Shown: in pieces, positions 35,984 through 45,203 of the stretch
How positions within the stretch are numbered: the stretch's first letter is position 1
Layout: the number at the start of each line of letters is the position of its first letter
Assembly (NCBI RefSeq): GCF_003634775.1
Contig: NZ_RBXB01000002.1
Span: 682,001 to 746,000 of the forward strand
Length of the DNA stretch: 64,000 nucleotides
Direction of reading: 5' to 3'
Source of the DNA: Chryseobacterium defluvii
Lineage (GTDB): Bacteria > Bacteroidota > Bacteroidia > Flavobacteriales > Weeksellaceae
The notes under the pieces: generated by a model
Database searches by the model: none
Told to the model about the DNA's origin: nothing
The model's input: only the letters and a program-made list of their open reading frames with translations
Position numbers and translations under genes: made by a program

Positions 35984-37894
35984 CTAATTGATTCTTTCAT
36001 TTTTGATTTCCTCAACAATTTCAGGGTTCAATAGTGTGGAAATATCTCCGAAATTACTGAAATCGCCCTCAGCAATTTTTCTCAGAATTCTACGCATGAT
36101 TTTCCCGGAACGTGTTTTTGGAAGTCCGGAAACAAACTGTATTTTATCAAGTTTGGCAATAGGTCCTATCTGATCAGAGATCAATTGATTGATTTCTTTT
36201 TTTAAGTTTTCCTTGTCACGTCCTTCTCCGGATTCTTTTAAAATAACAAAGCCGTATAATGCATTCCCTTTAATATCATGGGGGTACCCTACAATTGCAG
36301 ATTCCGCCACGGCAGGATGTTCGTTGATGCTGTCTTCAATAGGTGCTGTGCCTAAATTGTGTCCTGAAACAATGATGACATCGTCTACACGGCCGGTAAT
36401 TCTGTAATATCCGACTTCGTCTCTCAATGCACCGTCGCCAGTGAAATATTTCCCGGGAAAAGCCGTAAAATAGGTCTCTTTATATCTCTGATGATCGCCC
36501 CAAATTGTCCTTGCAATTCCCGGCCAGGGAAAGCGGATACAAAGGTTTCCGGTTACCTGGTTGCCCGTGATTTCATTCCGTTTGTCATCCATCAGAACAG
36601 GCTGAACTCCGGGTAAGGGAAGCGTTGCATACGTAGGCTTTGTAGGGGTAATGAAAGGAATAGGAGAGATCATGATTCCGCCCGTTTCTGTTTGCCACCA
36701 CGTATCGACAATTGGACATTTTTTCTTTCCGACATGATCATTAAACCAATGCCATGCTTCATCATTGATAGGCTCACCAACGGACCCGATTACTTTTAAT
36801 GTGCTTAAATCATGCTTATCTACCCATTCCGCACTTTCTTTTGCCAATGAACGGATAGCTGTAGGAGCCGTATAGAATTGAGTGACTTTATGTTTTTCAA
36901 TCACTTCCCAGAATCTGTCCGGTTCAGGATACGTGGGAACTCCTTCAAAAATGACGGTGGTAGCACCATTTAACAAAGGACCGTACAGAATGTATGAGTG
37001 ACCTGTAATCCAGCCAATGTCCGCGGTACACCAATAAATATCGTTTTCCTTATAATTGAATACGTTTTTAAAAGTATAAGCCGTATACACCATATAGCCT
37101 GCACAGGTATGAAGCATTCCTTTTGGTTTCCCCGTAGAACCGGAAGTATACAAGATAAAAAGCGGATCTTCGGCATCCATGATCACCGTAACGAAATCTG
37201 CAGAAGCCTTTTCATATAAATCAGCCATCCAGAAGTCTCTTCCTTCTTTTATTTTTACCTCATTGTTGGTTCTCTTTACAACCAAAACTTTTTCAACGGT
37301 CGGCGTTTTCTCTAAGGCTTCATCAACGATACTTTTTAAATCCAGGACTTTATTGCCTCTGTAGCTTCCATCTGAAGTGATCACCATTTTTGCCTCACAG
37401 TCATTAACTCTTGAAGCCACTGCGGAAGCTGAAAACCCTGCAAAAATAACAGAATGGACAGCTCCCAATTTCGCACAGGCCAACATCGTTACGGCCAATT
37501 CCGGGATCATCGGAAGATAAATGCAGACTCTGTCTCCTTTTTCGATACCCATTTCTTTTAAAACATTGGCTGTTTTATTGACCCTCTTATAGAGCTCGTT
37601 GTAGGAAATATGCTGTGCCTGCTCTTTCGGATCATTGGGTTCCCAGATAATGGCTGTTTTATCGCCTCTTTCGGAAAGATGCCTGTCCAGGCAGTTTTTG
37701 GTGATATTTAATTTGGCATTCTTGAACCAGGTGATTTTCGCTTCATTCATATCATATTTTACCACCTTGCTCCATCTCTGATACCACACAAAATTCTGAT
37801 CAGCGATCTTGTCCCAGAACTTTTTCGGATTTTTGATGGACTTTTTATATTCTTCAAAGTAATGCGGTAAATCTTCTATTAGGTAATTTCTCAT
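35984..37894 (-). CDS. acs: Acetate--CoA ligase (AMP-forming)
   Basis: A 636-residue acetyl-CoA synthetase that makes acetyl-CoA from acetate, CoA and ATP through acetyl-AMP. ANL motifs are plain: FILYTSGSTGKPKGMLHTC (about 247-265), DTWWQTETGG, GDGALRDEVGYYRITGRVDDVI and, near the end, PKTRSGKIMRRILRK with the lysine that is acetylated for control in other species. It is the last gene of a minus-strand cluster for short-chain carboxylate use: porin, MFS, kinase and regulator, PrpE, Acs. Confidence 0.95.
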   Translation of the reverse strand: MRNYLIEDLPHYFEEYKKSIKNPKKFWDKIADQNFVWYQRWSKVVKYDMNEAKITWFKNAKLNITKNCLDRHLSERGDKTAIIWEPNDPKEQAQHISYNELYKRVNKTANVLKEMGIEKGDRVCIYLPMIPELAVTMLACAKLGAVHSVIFAGFSASAVASRVNDCEAKMVITSDGSYRGNKVLDLKSIVDEALEKTPTVEKVLVVKRTNNEVKIKEGRDFWMADLYEKASADFVTVIMDAEDPLFILYTSGSTGKPKGMLHTCAGYMVYTAYTFKNVFNYKENDIYWCTADIGWITGHSYILYGPLLNGATTVIFEGVPTYPEPDRFWEVIEKHKVTQFYTAPTAIRSLAKESAEWVDKHDLSTLKVIGSVGEPINDEAWHWFNDHVGKKKCPIVDTWWQTETGGIMISPIPFITPTKPTYATLPLPGVQPVLMDDKRNEITGNQVTGNLCIRFPWPGIARTIWGDHQRYKETYFTAFPGKYFTGDGALRDEVGYYRITGRVDDVIIVSGHNLGTAPIEDSINEHPAVAESAIVGYPHDIKGNALYGFVILKESGEGRDKENLKKEINQLISDQIGPIAKLDKIQFVSGLPKTRSGKIMRRILRKIAEGDFSNFGDISTLLNPEIVEEIKNERIN

Positions 37895-37950
37895 ATCCCT
37901 TCCGTTTTTGAATTTAATTTTTTATATTTTAATGTATAGTAATCTCTTAT

Positions 37951-39837
37951 TTAAGCCCGATATTCCTCGATTTTTTGTTGAATTTCTTCAATGATTTTCT
38001 CATCATCAATCGTCGACGGAACCTGAAATTCTTTCCCATCCAGTAAAGTTCTTATCAATTTTCTTAAAATTTTACCTGAACGGGTTTTGGGTAAACGTTT
38101 TACAGTCATTACATTTTTCAGACAAGCTACGGCGCCGATTTTTTCGCGGACACTTTTCACAATGTCTTTTTCCATGTCTTCTTCCGAAATTGAAGCGCTG
38201 TTTTTTAAAACTACTGCTGCAAAAGGAATCTGACCTTTCAGATCGTCATCAATTCCTACCACTGCACATTCTGCAACATCAGGATGTGATGAAACGATTT
38301 CTTCCATTTCAGAGGTGGAAAGCCGATGCCCTGCGACATTGATCACATCATCCACTCGTCCTGTAATGAATATATATCCGTCCTCATCTTTTATGGCACC
38401 GTCACCGGAAAAATAATATCCGTTGTATTGGGATAAATAGCTTTTTTGAAAACGCTCATTATCGTTCCAGATTCCCAGCAAAGCACCGGGAGGAAGCGGA
38501 AGTTTGATGATCAAATAACCTTCCTGGTGCGGATCAAGTTCATATCCGTTTTCATCAAAAATTTTAATATCATATCCCGGAATCGGTTTTCCTGCAGAAG
38601 CTCTTTTGATCTTGTAATTTTCGTTAAAAGTCATTAAACCCAACATCGGCCATCCGGATTCTGTCTGCCACCAATGATCGATCGCAGGAACTCCAATGTG
38701 TTCTGAAAACCAGTCTAATGTGGCAACATCACATCTTTCACCAGCCAAAAACTGCTTTTTAAAATGACTCAAATCATATTTTTTCACCAATTCTCCGTTC
38801 GGATCTTCTTTTTTTATGGCCCGGATTGCTGTTGGAGCAGTAAACATTACAGAAACTTTATACTCTGAAATGATTCTCCAAAAAGTACCTGCATCAGGAG
38901 TCATGATAGGTTTTCCTTCAAAAATAACCGTAGTATTTCTGTTAAGTAAAGGTCCGTAAACCGAAAAACTATGTCCAACTGCCCATCCAAAGTCCGATGC
39001 TGCCCAATAGGTTTCTCCCGGCTCAACCCCATAAATGTATTTCATGGAAAACTTCAACGCAGTTGCGTAGCCACCCGTATCACGAGTGATTCCTTTAGGT
39101 TTTCCGGTTGTTCCCGATGTATATAACAGGTAAAGTGGGTGAGTGGATTCCACAGAAACACAATCAGCAGGTTCTGATTGTTGAACCAATTCTTCATAAT
39201 CAATCAATCCATCAAACATTTCATGCTGGTTATCGACTAATTTTCTATTATAAACAATGATATTATCCACTTTATCCTGGGCAAGCTCAATGGCCTTTTC
39301 AACTAAAGGCAAATAAGGGATTCTTTTGGCAATTTCCACTCCTGCAGTAGCTGTAATCAATGCTTTTGGTTTACAGTCATCAATTCTTACTACTAATTCA
39401 TGAGGTGCGAAACCACCAAAAACGACATTATGAATGACTCCGATTCTTGCACAGGCCAACATGGCAAACAGCGTCTGCGGAATCATGGGCATATAAATAA
39501 CGGCAGTATCACCTTTTTTCAAGCCTAAAGAAACCAAACCTCCCGCCAACTTTGCAATTTCTTCTTTTGCCTGATAAAACGTATAGGTTTTCTTTTGGTT
39601 GGTGACCGGAGAATCGTAAACGATGGCAATCTGTTCTCCGAAGCCGTCTTCAATGTGCTTATCGATGCATAAATAGCATATGTTCAGTTTTCCATCGGAA
39701 AACCATTGAGGGTAGTCATTTTCGTCTTTTGAAAGAATCTGTGTAGGAAATTCAAACCATTGGATTTCCTGAGCCTGTTCTTTCCAGAAATCTTCTTTGT
39801 CCTCTATACTTTGTTTAAATAAAGCATCTGCATTCAT
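37951..39837 (-). CDS. prpE: Propionyl-CoA synthetase-like acyl-CoA ligase
   Basis: A 628-residue AMP-forming acyl-CoA synthetase. The AMP motif LYLLYTSGTTGKPKGI is followed by TRDTGGYATAL, which is typical of PrpE and the ACSS3 group and not of Acs, and the catalytic end is LPKTRSGKILRKLIRTL. So it should prefer propionate, although acetate or acrylate is possible. It lies 56 nt upstream of acs on the same strand. The presence of both enzymes suggests a module for using fermentation acids. Confidence 0.85.
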   Translation of the reverse strand: MNADALFKQSIEDKEDFWKEQAQEIQWFEFPTQILSKDENDYPQWFSDGKLNICYLCIDKHIEDGFGEQIAIVYDSPVTNQKKTYTFYQAKEEIAKLAGGLVSLGLKKGDTAVIYMPMIPQTLFAMLACARIGVIHNVVFGGFAPHELVVRIDDCKPKALITATAGVEIAKRIPYLPLVEKAIELAQDKVDNIIVYNRKLVDNQHEMFDGLIDYEELVQQSEPADCVSVESTHPLYLLYTSGTTGKPKGITRDTGGYATALKFSMKYIYGVEPGETYWAASDFGWAVGHSFSVYGPLLNRNTTVIFEGKPIMTPDAGTFWRIISEYKVSVMFTAPTAIRAIKKEDPNGELVKKYDLSHFKKQFLAGERCDVATLDWFSEHIGVPAIDHWWQTESGWPMLGLMTFNENYKIKRASAGKPIPGYDIKIFDENGYELDPHQEGYLIIKLPLPPGALLGIWNDNERFQKSYLSQYNGYYFSGDGAIKDEDGYIFITGRVDDVINVAGHRLSTSEMEEIVSSHPDVAECAVVGIDDDLKGQIPFAAVVLKNSASISEEDMEKDIVKSVREKIGAVACLKNVMTVKRLPKTRSGKILRKLIRTLLDGKEFQVPSTIDDEKIIEEIQQKIEEYRA

Positions 39838-39858
39838 ATTACTTTTGTGTTTTCATGT

Positions 39859-39907
39859 TTGTTATTCCGTATGCGGCGTGGGATTCTTCACTCCGTTCAG
39901 AATGACA
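39859..39907. repeat. Partial copy of a dispersed intergenic repeat
   Basis: GGATTCTTCACTCCGTTCAG followed by AATGACA (39881-39907) is close to the reverse complement of the left part of the element at 59113..59206. It lies in the gap between the response regulator and prpE. Confidence 0.55.
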
Positions 39908-39965
39908 AAGTTTATGTTGATTTGTTAAGTCTTTTATCTTCCTCTTTATTCTTTTCTCAAAAAAA

Positions 39966-40328
39966 CTACTCAAACATTTCTTCAATCTGCTGGATCAGTT
40001 TTTTAATGGAATAGGGTTTCGTTACATACGCGTCAGCTCCCATTTCCAAGCCCTTTTCAATATCTTTCGGGTTGTTTTTCGCACTCAGGAAAATAACTTT
40101 GGTGTCTTTTAATTTTTCGTCTTGCTTGATGATGTCTAGAGTGCTGTAGCCATCCAGATTAGGCATCATAATGTCGAGTAGGATCACATCCGGAACCATT
40201 GTTTTTAAAAAATCCAATACTTCCGTACCGTCTCGGGCAATATAAACGTCATATCCGTTTTTTTTGAAACTGTATTCCAGTGACATTAATATTTTGTGCT
40301 CGTCATCTGCAATGATTATCTTTTTCAT
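39966..40328 (-). CDS. Single-domain response regulator
   Basis: A 120-residue CheY-like receiver. The acidic pocket is Asp8, Asp9 and the phospho-acceptor Asp52 (ILLDIMMPNLDGY), with the conserved Thr/Ser and Lys104-type VTKPYS. It has no DNA-binding domain, so its output must act through protein contacts or another partner. The ATG overlaps the end of the kinase gene by 4 nt (40325-40328), a sure sign of partnership with the symporter-kinase. Confidence 0.9.
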   Translation of the reverse strand: MKKIIIADDEHKILMSLEYSFKKNGYDVYIARDGTEVLDFLKTMVPDVILLDIMMPNLDGYSTLDIIKQDEKLKDTKVIFLSAKNNPKDIEKGLEMGADAYVTKPYSIKKLIQQIEEMFE

Positions 40329-43036
40329 ATCGTACTTTGGTTGTGTTCAACTTCATTTTTAATCTCTGTTGTTTTTTCGGGAAGGGTTATCGTGAAAGTA
40401 ACGCCGAGGCCGCTGTTTTCCGCTTTTATGCTTCCGCCCTGCGCCTGGACTATTTTCTTTGAAATGGCCAATCCGAGCCCGCTTCCTGTAGGTTTTAAAA
40501 TATTCTGGTTTCTGGACTGATAAAACTTATCAAAAATCATTTCCAGGTCTTCTTCGGGAATGTGTTTTCCGGTATTGAAAATGGTAATGATCAACTGGTT
40601 TTCCTTTTCCGCTAATTTAGTTTGAATTGTGCCTTGTTCTTCTGTAAATTTCAGTGCATTTCCCAAAATATTCTGGAATAATTGGATCATCCTTGCTTCG
40701 TCATATTCAAAGGTGAAATGATTCAATAGGTTTACTTCGCTTAAATGGATATTTTTCTGTTGAATTAAATGCAGAAGCGGGTTCAATGCCTTTTTATAGG
40801 TTTCAATAATGTTGTTTTGCTGAATATGTAATGCAATTTCGCCATGTTCCAGTTTATCCAGATATAGTATATCGTTGATGATTTCACTTAATCTGTCGGA
40901 TTCTGTGATGATATTGTTTAAAAATTCTCTTTTAATGTCTAACGGAATCTCATCGTCATCCGCTAAAATTTCTCCTGCTGAACGGATGGCTGTAATCGGT
41001 GTTCTCAATTCATGAGCAACGGAATCGAGGAAGTCATCCTTTTGACGGTCTTTGATGATCAGGCTTTCGTTGGCATTTCTTAAGTCATCAGACAGTTTTT
41101 GCAGTTCTTCCGATTGTTCTGTCAATCTTTTATTGATGGTAATATTTTCTTTGGATTCCTCCAAAATATTTAAAACTTCCTTTAAAGAAATTTTATCTTC
41201 CTTGGTTACCCCTTCAATTAAAATCTTTGCAGAAGCAGTCCCGATTCTTCCGGCTAAAAGGTTTTCTGAGAATTTGATGAATCTCGAATCGGCAGTTTCT
41301 GTCTGAGAATCAATACTATATTTTAAATTGAAAATCCTCAGTGCCTGCTCGGTTTTGTTTTTGCCTAAAAACCGTTCAAGGATGTTCTTGATGTCTGAAA
41401 CGTAAGCCGTTCCGCGCCAGATGAATGCGTTTTCATGGTTTTGAATGTATTTGTCTATATCTACATACAGCTCAGCGAAATTTCTTTCCCTGTAATTCCC
41501 TTTGATGCTCACTGAAATAATGGTGAATAAACCTGTATTCACTAATATCGACCAAAAGAAAATCTGAGGAATTCTTCCTAAATAAGGGATGGTGAAAAAG
41601 TCAAACGCATTATACATATCTCGTAAAACACCTTTGAATTCCTGGTTGTATGAGAAATAATACTGCGGAATGATCAATCCGAAATAACAAATCGCCAATC
41701 CTGCCAAAAGACCCGCAACAGCACCTTTGTAGCTTCCTCTTCTCCAGAATATGGCTCCGAAAAATGCAGGAGACAATTGGGCAATCACCACAAAAGAAAT
41801 CAGTCCCACCGAATCCAGTGACGTTCTTAAAATGAAATATTTATAGAAGACAAACGCCATGATGATCAGGGCAAAAATGCTGAACTTTCTGATGTTGGTA
41901 ATATTTCTTGTATTCTGAATTTCATTTTCCGATTTGAATTTTCCAAGCAATCCGTATGGAATGATAAGGTTATTCGAAAGCATAATGGATAAGGTAATCG
42001 CTGAAATGATAATCATTGAAATGCAGGAACTCAATCCTCCGAGGAATACAAAAACCGTAATCAGGGTATTGTCAAAATGTTGCGGAATTAAAATAGAGTA
42101 GAACTCAGGATTCACTTTTTGTCCGTCAAAGATCAATCTTCCTCCCCAGGCAATAGGGAAAATGAAAATAGTGAATACCAATAAATAAAGCGGGAAAAAC
42201 CAGATGGCGGTTTTGATATGTTTCTCCTGTCTGTTTTCTACAATGGCAGTATGGAACTGTCTTGGAAGAATACAGATTGCCGTTGCCGAAATCATGCATA
42301 GGATCATCCAGTTCAATGCCCCCTCAATCCCGTTGAATGTATTTTTTTTCTTAAAATCTTCAAACTGACTGGCCTTTTGATAAATATCTGAAAACCCGTC
42401 AAACACAAAATAGATTACAAATACCCCTAAAATAATGATAAAGAAAAGCTTCAGAAAACTTTCCAGAGCGATGGCTGAAATAATTCCCAAGCGCTTCTCT
42501 GAAGCATCTACGTACCTTGTTCCGTAATAGGATGAAAATAAGGCAATTAAAACCACAACAAACGTAGCGTTATCCGTCAGGATATTTTTTGACATTGAAG
42601 TTTCTGTTACCAGGTGAAAGGTTTCAGAAATGGCTTTGATCTGTAAACCTATGTAAGGAACAATTGCCAACAGGCAGACAATGGTAATAATAGCACTGAA
42701 GCTCCTGCTGTTACCGTATCGCAAAGAAATAAAATCTGCAATGCTGCTTATTTTATTTACCCTGGAAATCCTTACGATCCTTGTATTAATATAGATCCAT
42801 GCAGGAATAATCATAATGGGACCTATATAGATGGGAAGATAATTTAATCCGCTTGTTGCTGCAACTCCAATGCTTCCGTAGTACGTCCAGGCTGTACAAT
42901 ACACCGCCAAAGACAAAGCATAAATGTAAGGATTGTTGATCCAGAGCTTACTCCTTTTCTTCTCCGCCAGATGAGCGACTAAGAACAAAAGTGCCAGGTA
43001 AAACAAAACCACCGTAAATAACGCGAAACTACTCAT
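40325..43036 (-). CDS. Sodium:solute symporter-histidine kinase hybrid
   Basis: A 903-residue protein with an N-terminal SSS transporter-like part (about 1-490, 12-13 membrane segments, motifs YCTAWTYYGSIGVAATSGLNYLPIYIG in pieces and PAFFGAIFWRRGS), then a cytoplasmic part with a STAC-like linker, a coiled coil (about 610-660), a HisKA domain with His675 in DSVAHELRTPI, and a HATPase with the N, G1 and G2 boxes (NILGNALKFTEEQ, GTSGLGLAISKK-like). It resembles CbrA-type sensors, whose transporter part senses or carries a carboxylate or amino acid. In this cluster the signal could be acetate or propionate (inference). Confidence 0.92.
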   Translation of the reverse strand: MSSFALFTVVLFYLALLFLVAHLAEKKRSKLWINNPYIYALSLAVYCTAWTYYGSIGVAATSGLNYLPIYIGPIMIIPAWIYINTRIVRISRVNKISSIADFISLRYGNSRSFSAIITIVCLLAIVPYIGLQIKAISETFHLVTETSMSKNILTDNATFVVVLIALFSSYYGTRYVDASEKRLGIISAIALESFLKLFFIIILGVFVIYFVFDGFSDIYQKASQFEDFKKKNTFNGIEGALNWMILCMISATAICILPRQFHTAIVENRQEKHIKTAIWFFPLYLLVFTIFIFPIAWGGRLIFDGQKVNPEFYSILIPQHFDNTLITVFVFLGGLSSCISMIIISAITLSIMLSNNLIIPYGLLGKFKSENEIQNTRNITNIRKFSIFALIIMAFVFYKYFILRTSLDSVGLISFVVIAQLSPAFFGAIFWRRGSYKGAVAGLLAGLAICYFGLIIPQYYFSYNQEFKGVLRDMYNAFDFFTIPYLGRIPQIFFWSILVNTGLFTIISVSIKGNYRERNFAELYVDIDKYIQNHENAFIWRGTAYVSDIKNILERFLGKNKTEQALRIFNLKYSIDSQTETADSRFIKFSENLLAGRIGTASAKILIEGVTKEDKISLKEVLNILEESKENITINKRLTEQSEELQKLSDDLRNANESLIIKDRQKDDFLDSVAHELRTPITAIRSAGEILADDDEIPLDIKREFLNNIITESDRLSEIINDILYLDKLEHGEIALHIQQNNIIETYKKALNPLLHLIQQKNIHLSEVNLLNHFTFEYDEARMIQLFQNILGNALKFTEEQGTIQTKLAEKENQLIITIFNTGKHIPEEDLEMIFDKFYQSRNQNILKPTGSGLGLAISKKIVQAQGGSIKAENSGLGVTFTITLPEKTTEIKNEVEHNQSTI

Positions 43037-43223
43037 CGTGCTTTTTTATGATTACAAAAGAGATCAGTATTGAAATCATCCAGACAACGAAAAGATAAAT
43101 CAAAATCATCGGGTAACCGAAAACTTCCTTTTCACTATTAAACAACAGTGAAATAGGAATGCTAAAGGCAATCATCAGTCCGAGGCTGAGAATGATTAAT
43201 TTTTGTTCGTGTCTCTTTTTCAT
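43029..43223 (-). CDS. Two-helix small membrane protein next to the symporter-kinase
   Basis: A 64-residue protein with two hydrophobic segments (about 8-25 and 36-56) and charged ends (MKKRHEQK, KKHDE). The open frame extends to 43286 through a long hairpin, but the Met at 43223 is the sensible start. Its stop overlaps the symporter-kinase start by 8 nt, so the two are coupled. Other SSS-family transporters have small two-helix partner proteins, so it may be such a subunit (inference). No family assigned with confidence. Confidence 0.65.
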   Translation of the reverse strand: MKKRHEQKLIILSLGLMIAFSIPISLLFNSEKEVFGYPMILIYLFVVWMISILISFVIIKKHDE

Positions 43224-43233
43224 AATGATAAGT

Positions 43234-43291
43234 GATGAATGATAATTAATAAATTGATAATCCATCATCAATTTATTAATTATCATTCATC
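43234..43291. repeat. 25-bp perfect inverted repeat inside the gene cluster
   Basis: Arms at 43234-43258 and 43267-43291 are perfect reverse complements (starting GATGAATGATAATTAATAAA) with loop AATCCATC. It lies between the stop at 43301 and the start at 43223 on the minus strand, in an RNA leader within the operon. Confidence 0.85.
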
Positions 43292-43300
43292 TTTTATAGT

Positions 43301-43528
43301 CTAAATTTTGTCGTCAGAATATTCCCCGGTTAACGAATAGTACCCGAAAACAGCCATTCCACCGGAAATAATCGGCATCAGTACGAAAAGGATGATAACT
43401 CCGAATACCAGATCTTCCTGCTTACCGGAACTTATTTTTGGAATTCCCAAAACCGTAATCCCGAAATATCCTACCACCAATGCAATGGCGATCCAAACTA
43501 TGCCTAATATTTTTTTTAGTCCGTTCAT
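43301..43528 (-). CDS. Small two-helix membrane protein (DUF6814-like)
   Basis: A 75-residue protein with two hydrophobic segments (about 6-28 and 41-64). The pattern MNGLKKILGIVWIAIALVVGYFG resembles a small Bacteroidota membrane family I remember as DUF6814, found beside MHS-type transporters; that is from memory and unsure. It lies 43 nt downstream of the MFS gene and upstream of the long hairpin. Function unknown; a transporter accessory role is plausible. Confidence 0.65.
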   Translation of the reverse strand: MNGLKKILGIVWIAIALVVGYFGITVLGIPKISSGKQEDLVFGVIILFVLMPIISGGMAVFGYYSLTGEYSDDKI

Positions 43529-43571
43529 TTTAGTAGTTTTAAAATTAATAAAAATTTAAGTGATTGAGTGC

Positions 43572-45152
43572 CTAATCGTGGATATTATTGTTCTTATTTT
43601 TAAGATAAAATAATCCGATGATCAGACAGACTGCGGCAACACCAATCGGATACCAAAGCCCCTGCAGATACCATGTCGGATGACCTGCTTCTTTACCCAC
43701 TGTAACTAAGTAGGTTGCCACCGCCGGAAGAAGCCCCCCAAATACCCCGTTTCCAATGTGATAAGGTAAGGACATTGAGGTATAACGGATTCTCACCGGG
43801 AACATTTCTACCAGGAACGCTGCAATCGGACCGTAAACCATCGTTACGAAAATCACCTGAATGAATACCATAAAGATTAAGTACCATTTTGTATTGTCTG
43901 CCAATTTTATAGTTTGTGAAACCTTCGGTTCTTCCGCTTTTCCGTCTTTCATCACAGGCCCGTTGGCTGACCAGTGAACAATACTGTCCTTTTTAACTAA
44001 AGTTCCATCTGTAAAAATGCTCTCCTTGTGAAAGGTAATCAGACTGTCTGTGGCAATTTTATCATGAATTTTTGCCGTTCTTTTCTCTGTAATTCCATTG
44101 GCTGCAATAGTTTTGCTTTCAAGGTTGACGCTTTTAAACATAGAATCGTAAATCGGTCTGTAGGCCAGAATTGCTATGAGCATTCCTGTCATCATCACTG
44201 CTTTTCGCCCGATTTTATCAGAAAGCCATCCAAAAAATACAAAGAACGGGGTTCCCAAAAATAAAGCGGTTGCCATCAATGAATCAACTTGTGCAGATTC
44301 CACATTCATTACTTTTTGAAGAAAGCTCATTGCATAAAACTGTCCTGTGTACCAGATCACACCTTGCCCCATTGCGGCTCCGAATAACGCCAATAAAACA
44401 AATTTGAAGTTAAATTTATTCCCGAAGCTTTCCTTTAAAGGATTCTTTGAAGTTTTTCCTTCGCTTTTAGCTTTGGCAAAAAGTGGAGACTCCTTCATGT
44501 TTTTTCTGATGATGTAAGATACTCCCACCATTAAGATGGAAATCCAGAACGGAACTCTCCATCCCCAACCGTCAAATTCTTCGGCAGAAAGTGTTGTCTT
44601 GGTGACTAAAATAACAATTAATGAAATGAAAAGTCCTGCTGTTGCTGTTGTTTGGATCCATGAAGTCCAGTATCCTCTTCGGTGAGGCTGTGCATATTCT
44701 GCAACGTAAGTGGCAGCACCGCCGTATTCCCCTCCAAGAGCTAAACCTTGTAATAACCTTAAAATTAGAACCAAAACCGGAGCTAAAAATCCAATGGTTT
44801 CATAACTTGGGATACATCCTATAAGAAATGTTGAAAATCCCATGATTAATAAAGTTACCAAAAACGTATATTTTCTTCCGATAAGATCTCCGAGTCTCCC
44901 GAAGAATAACGCTCCGAAAGGTCTTACCACAAATCCTGCGGCAAAAGTGGCGAGGGTTGATAAAAATGCTGCGGTGGGATTATCTGCCGGGAAAAATTTG
45001 GTAGCTAAAACTATGGCTAAACTTCCGAAAATATAGAAGTCATACCATTCTATCAATGTACCGAGTGAAGAAGCTGTGATCACGCTCCAAATGGTGCGGT
45101 TTTTCTGCTTTTCGGTCATATTCTCGTAGTTTTCGTGGTGATTCTCGCTCAT
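43572..45152 (-). CDS. MHS-type MFS transporter with a large hydrophilic insertion
   Basis: A 526-residue transporter of the metabolite:proton symporter branch. N-terminal blocks GTLIEWYDFYIFG (31-43), GRLGDLIGRKYTFL (85-98) and RLLQGLALGGEYGGA (132-146) are textbook MHS. Residues about 338-422 form an unusual 85-residue hydrophilic stretch (SLITFHKESIFTDGTLVKKD) between what should be helices 8/9 and 10; relatives are some 80 residues shorter. It likely imports short-chain carboxylates such as acetate or propionate, as inferred from the cluster. It lies downstream of the porin gene. Confidence 0.88.
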   Translation of the reverse strand: MSENHHENYENMTEKQKNRTIWSVITASSLGTLIEWYDFYIFGSLAIVLATKFFPADNPTAAFLSTLATFAAGFVVRPFGALFFGRLGDLIGRKYTFLVTLLIMGFSTFLIGCIPSYETIGFLAPVLVLILRLLQGLALGGEYGGAATYVAEYAQPHRRGYWTSWIQTTATAGLFISLIVILVTKTTLSAEEFDGWGWRVPFWISILMVGVSYIIRKNMKESPLFAKAKSEGKTSKNPLKESFGNKFNFKFVLLALFGAAMGQGVIWYTGQFYAMSFLQKVMNVESAQVDSLMATALFLGTPFFVFFGWLSDKIGRKAVMMTGMLIAILAYRPIYDSMFKSVNLESKTIAANGITEKRTAKIHDKIATDSLITFHKESIFTDGTLVKKDSIVHWSANGPVMKDGKAEEPKVSQTIKLADNTKWYLIFMVFIQVIFVTMVYGPIAAFLVEMFPVRIRYTSMSLPYHIGNGVFGGLLPAVATYLVTVGKEAGHPTWYLQGLWYPIGVAAVCLIIGLFYLKNKNNNIHD

Positions 45153-45203
45153 AGGGGTTGATTTAGTTGTTGATTAATAATTGATATGAAATTCATCCGT
45201 AGT

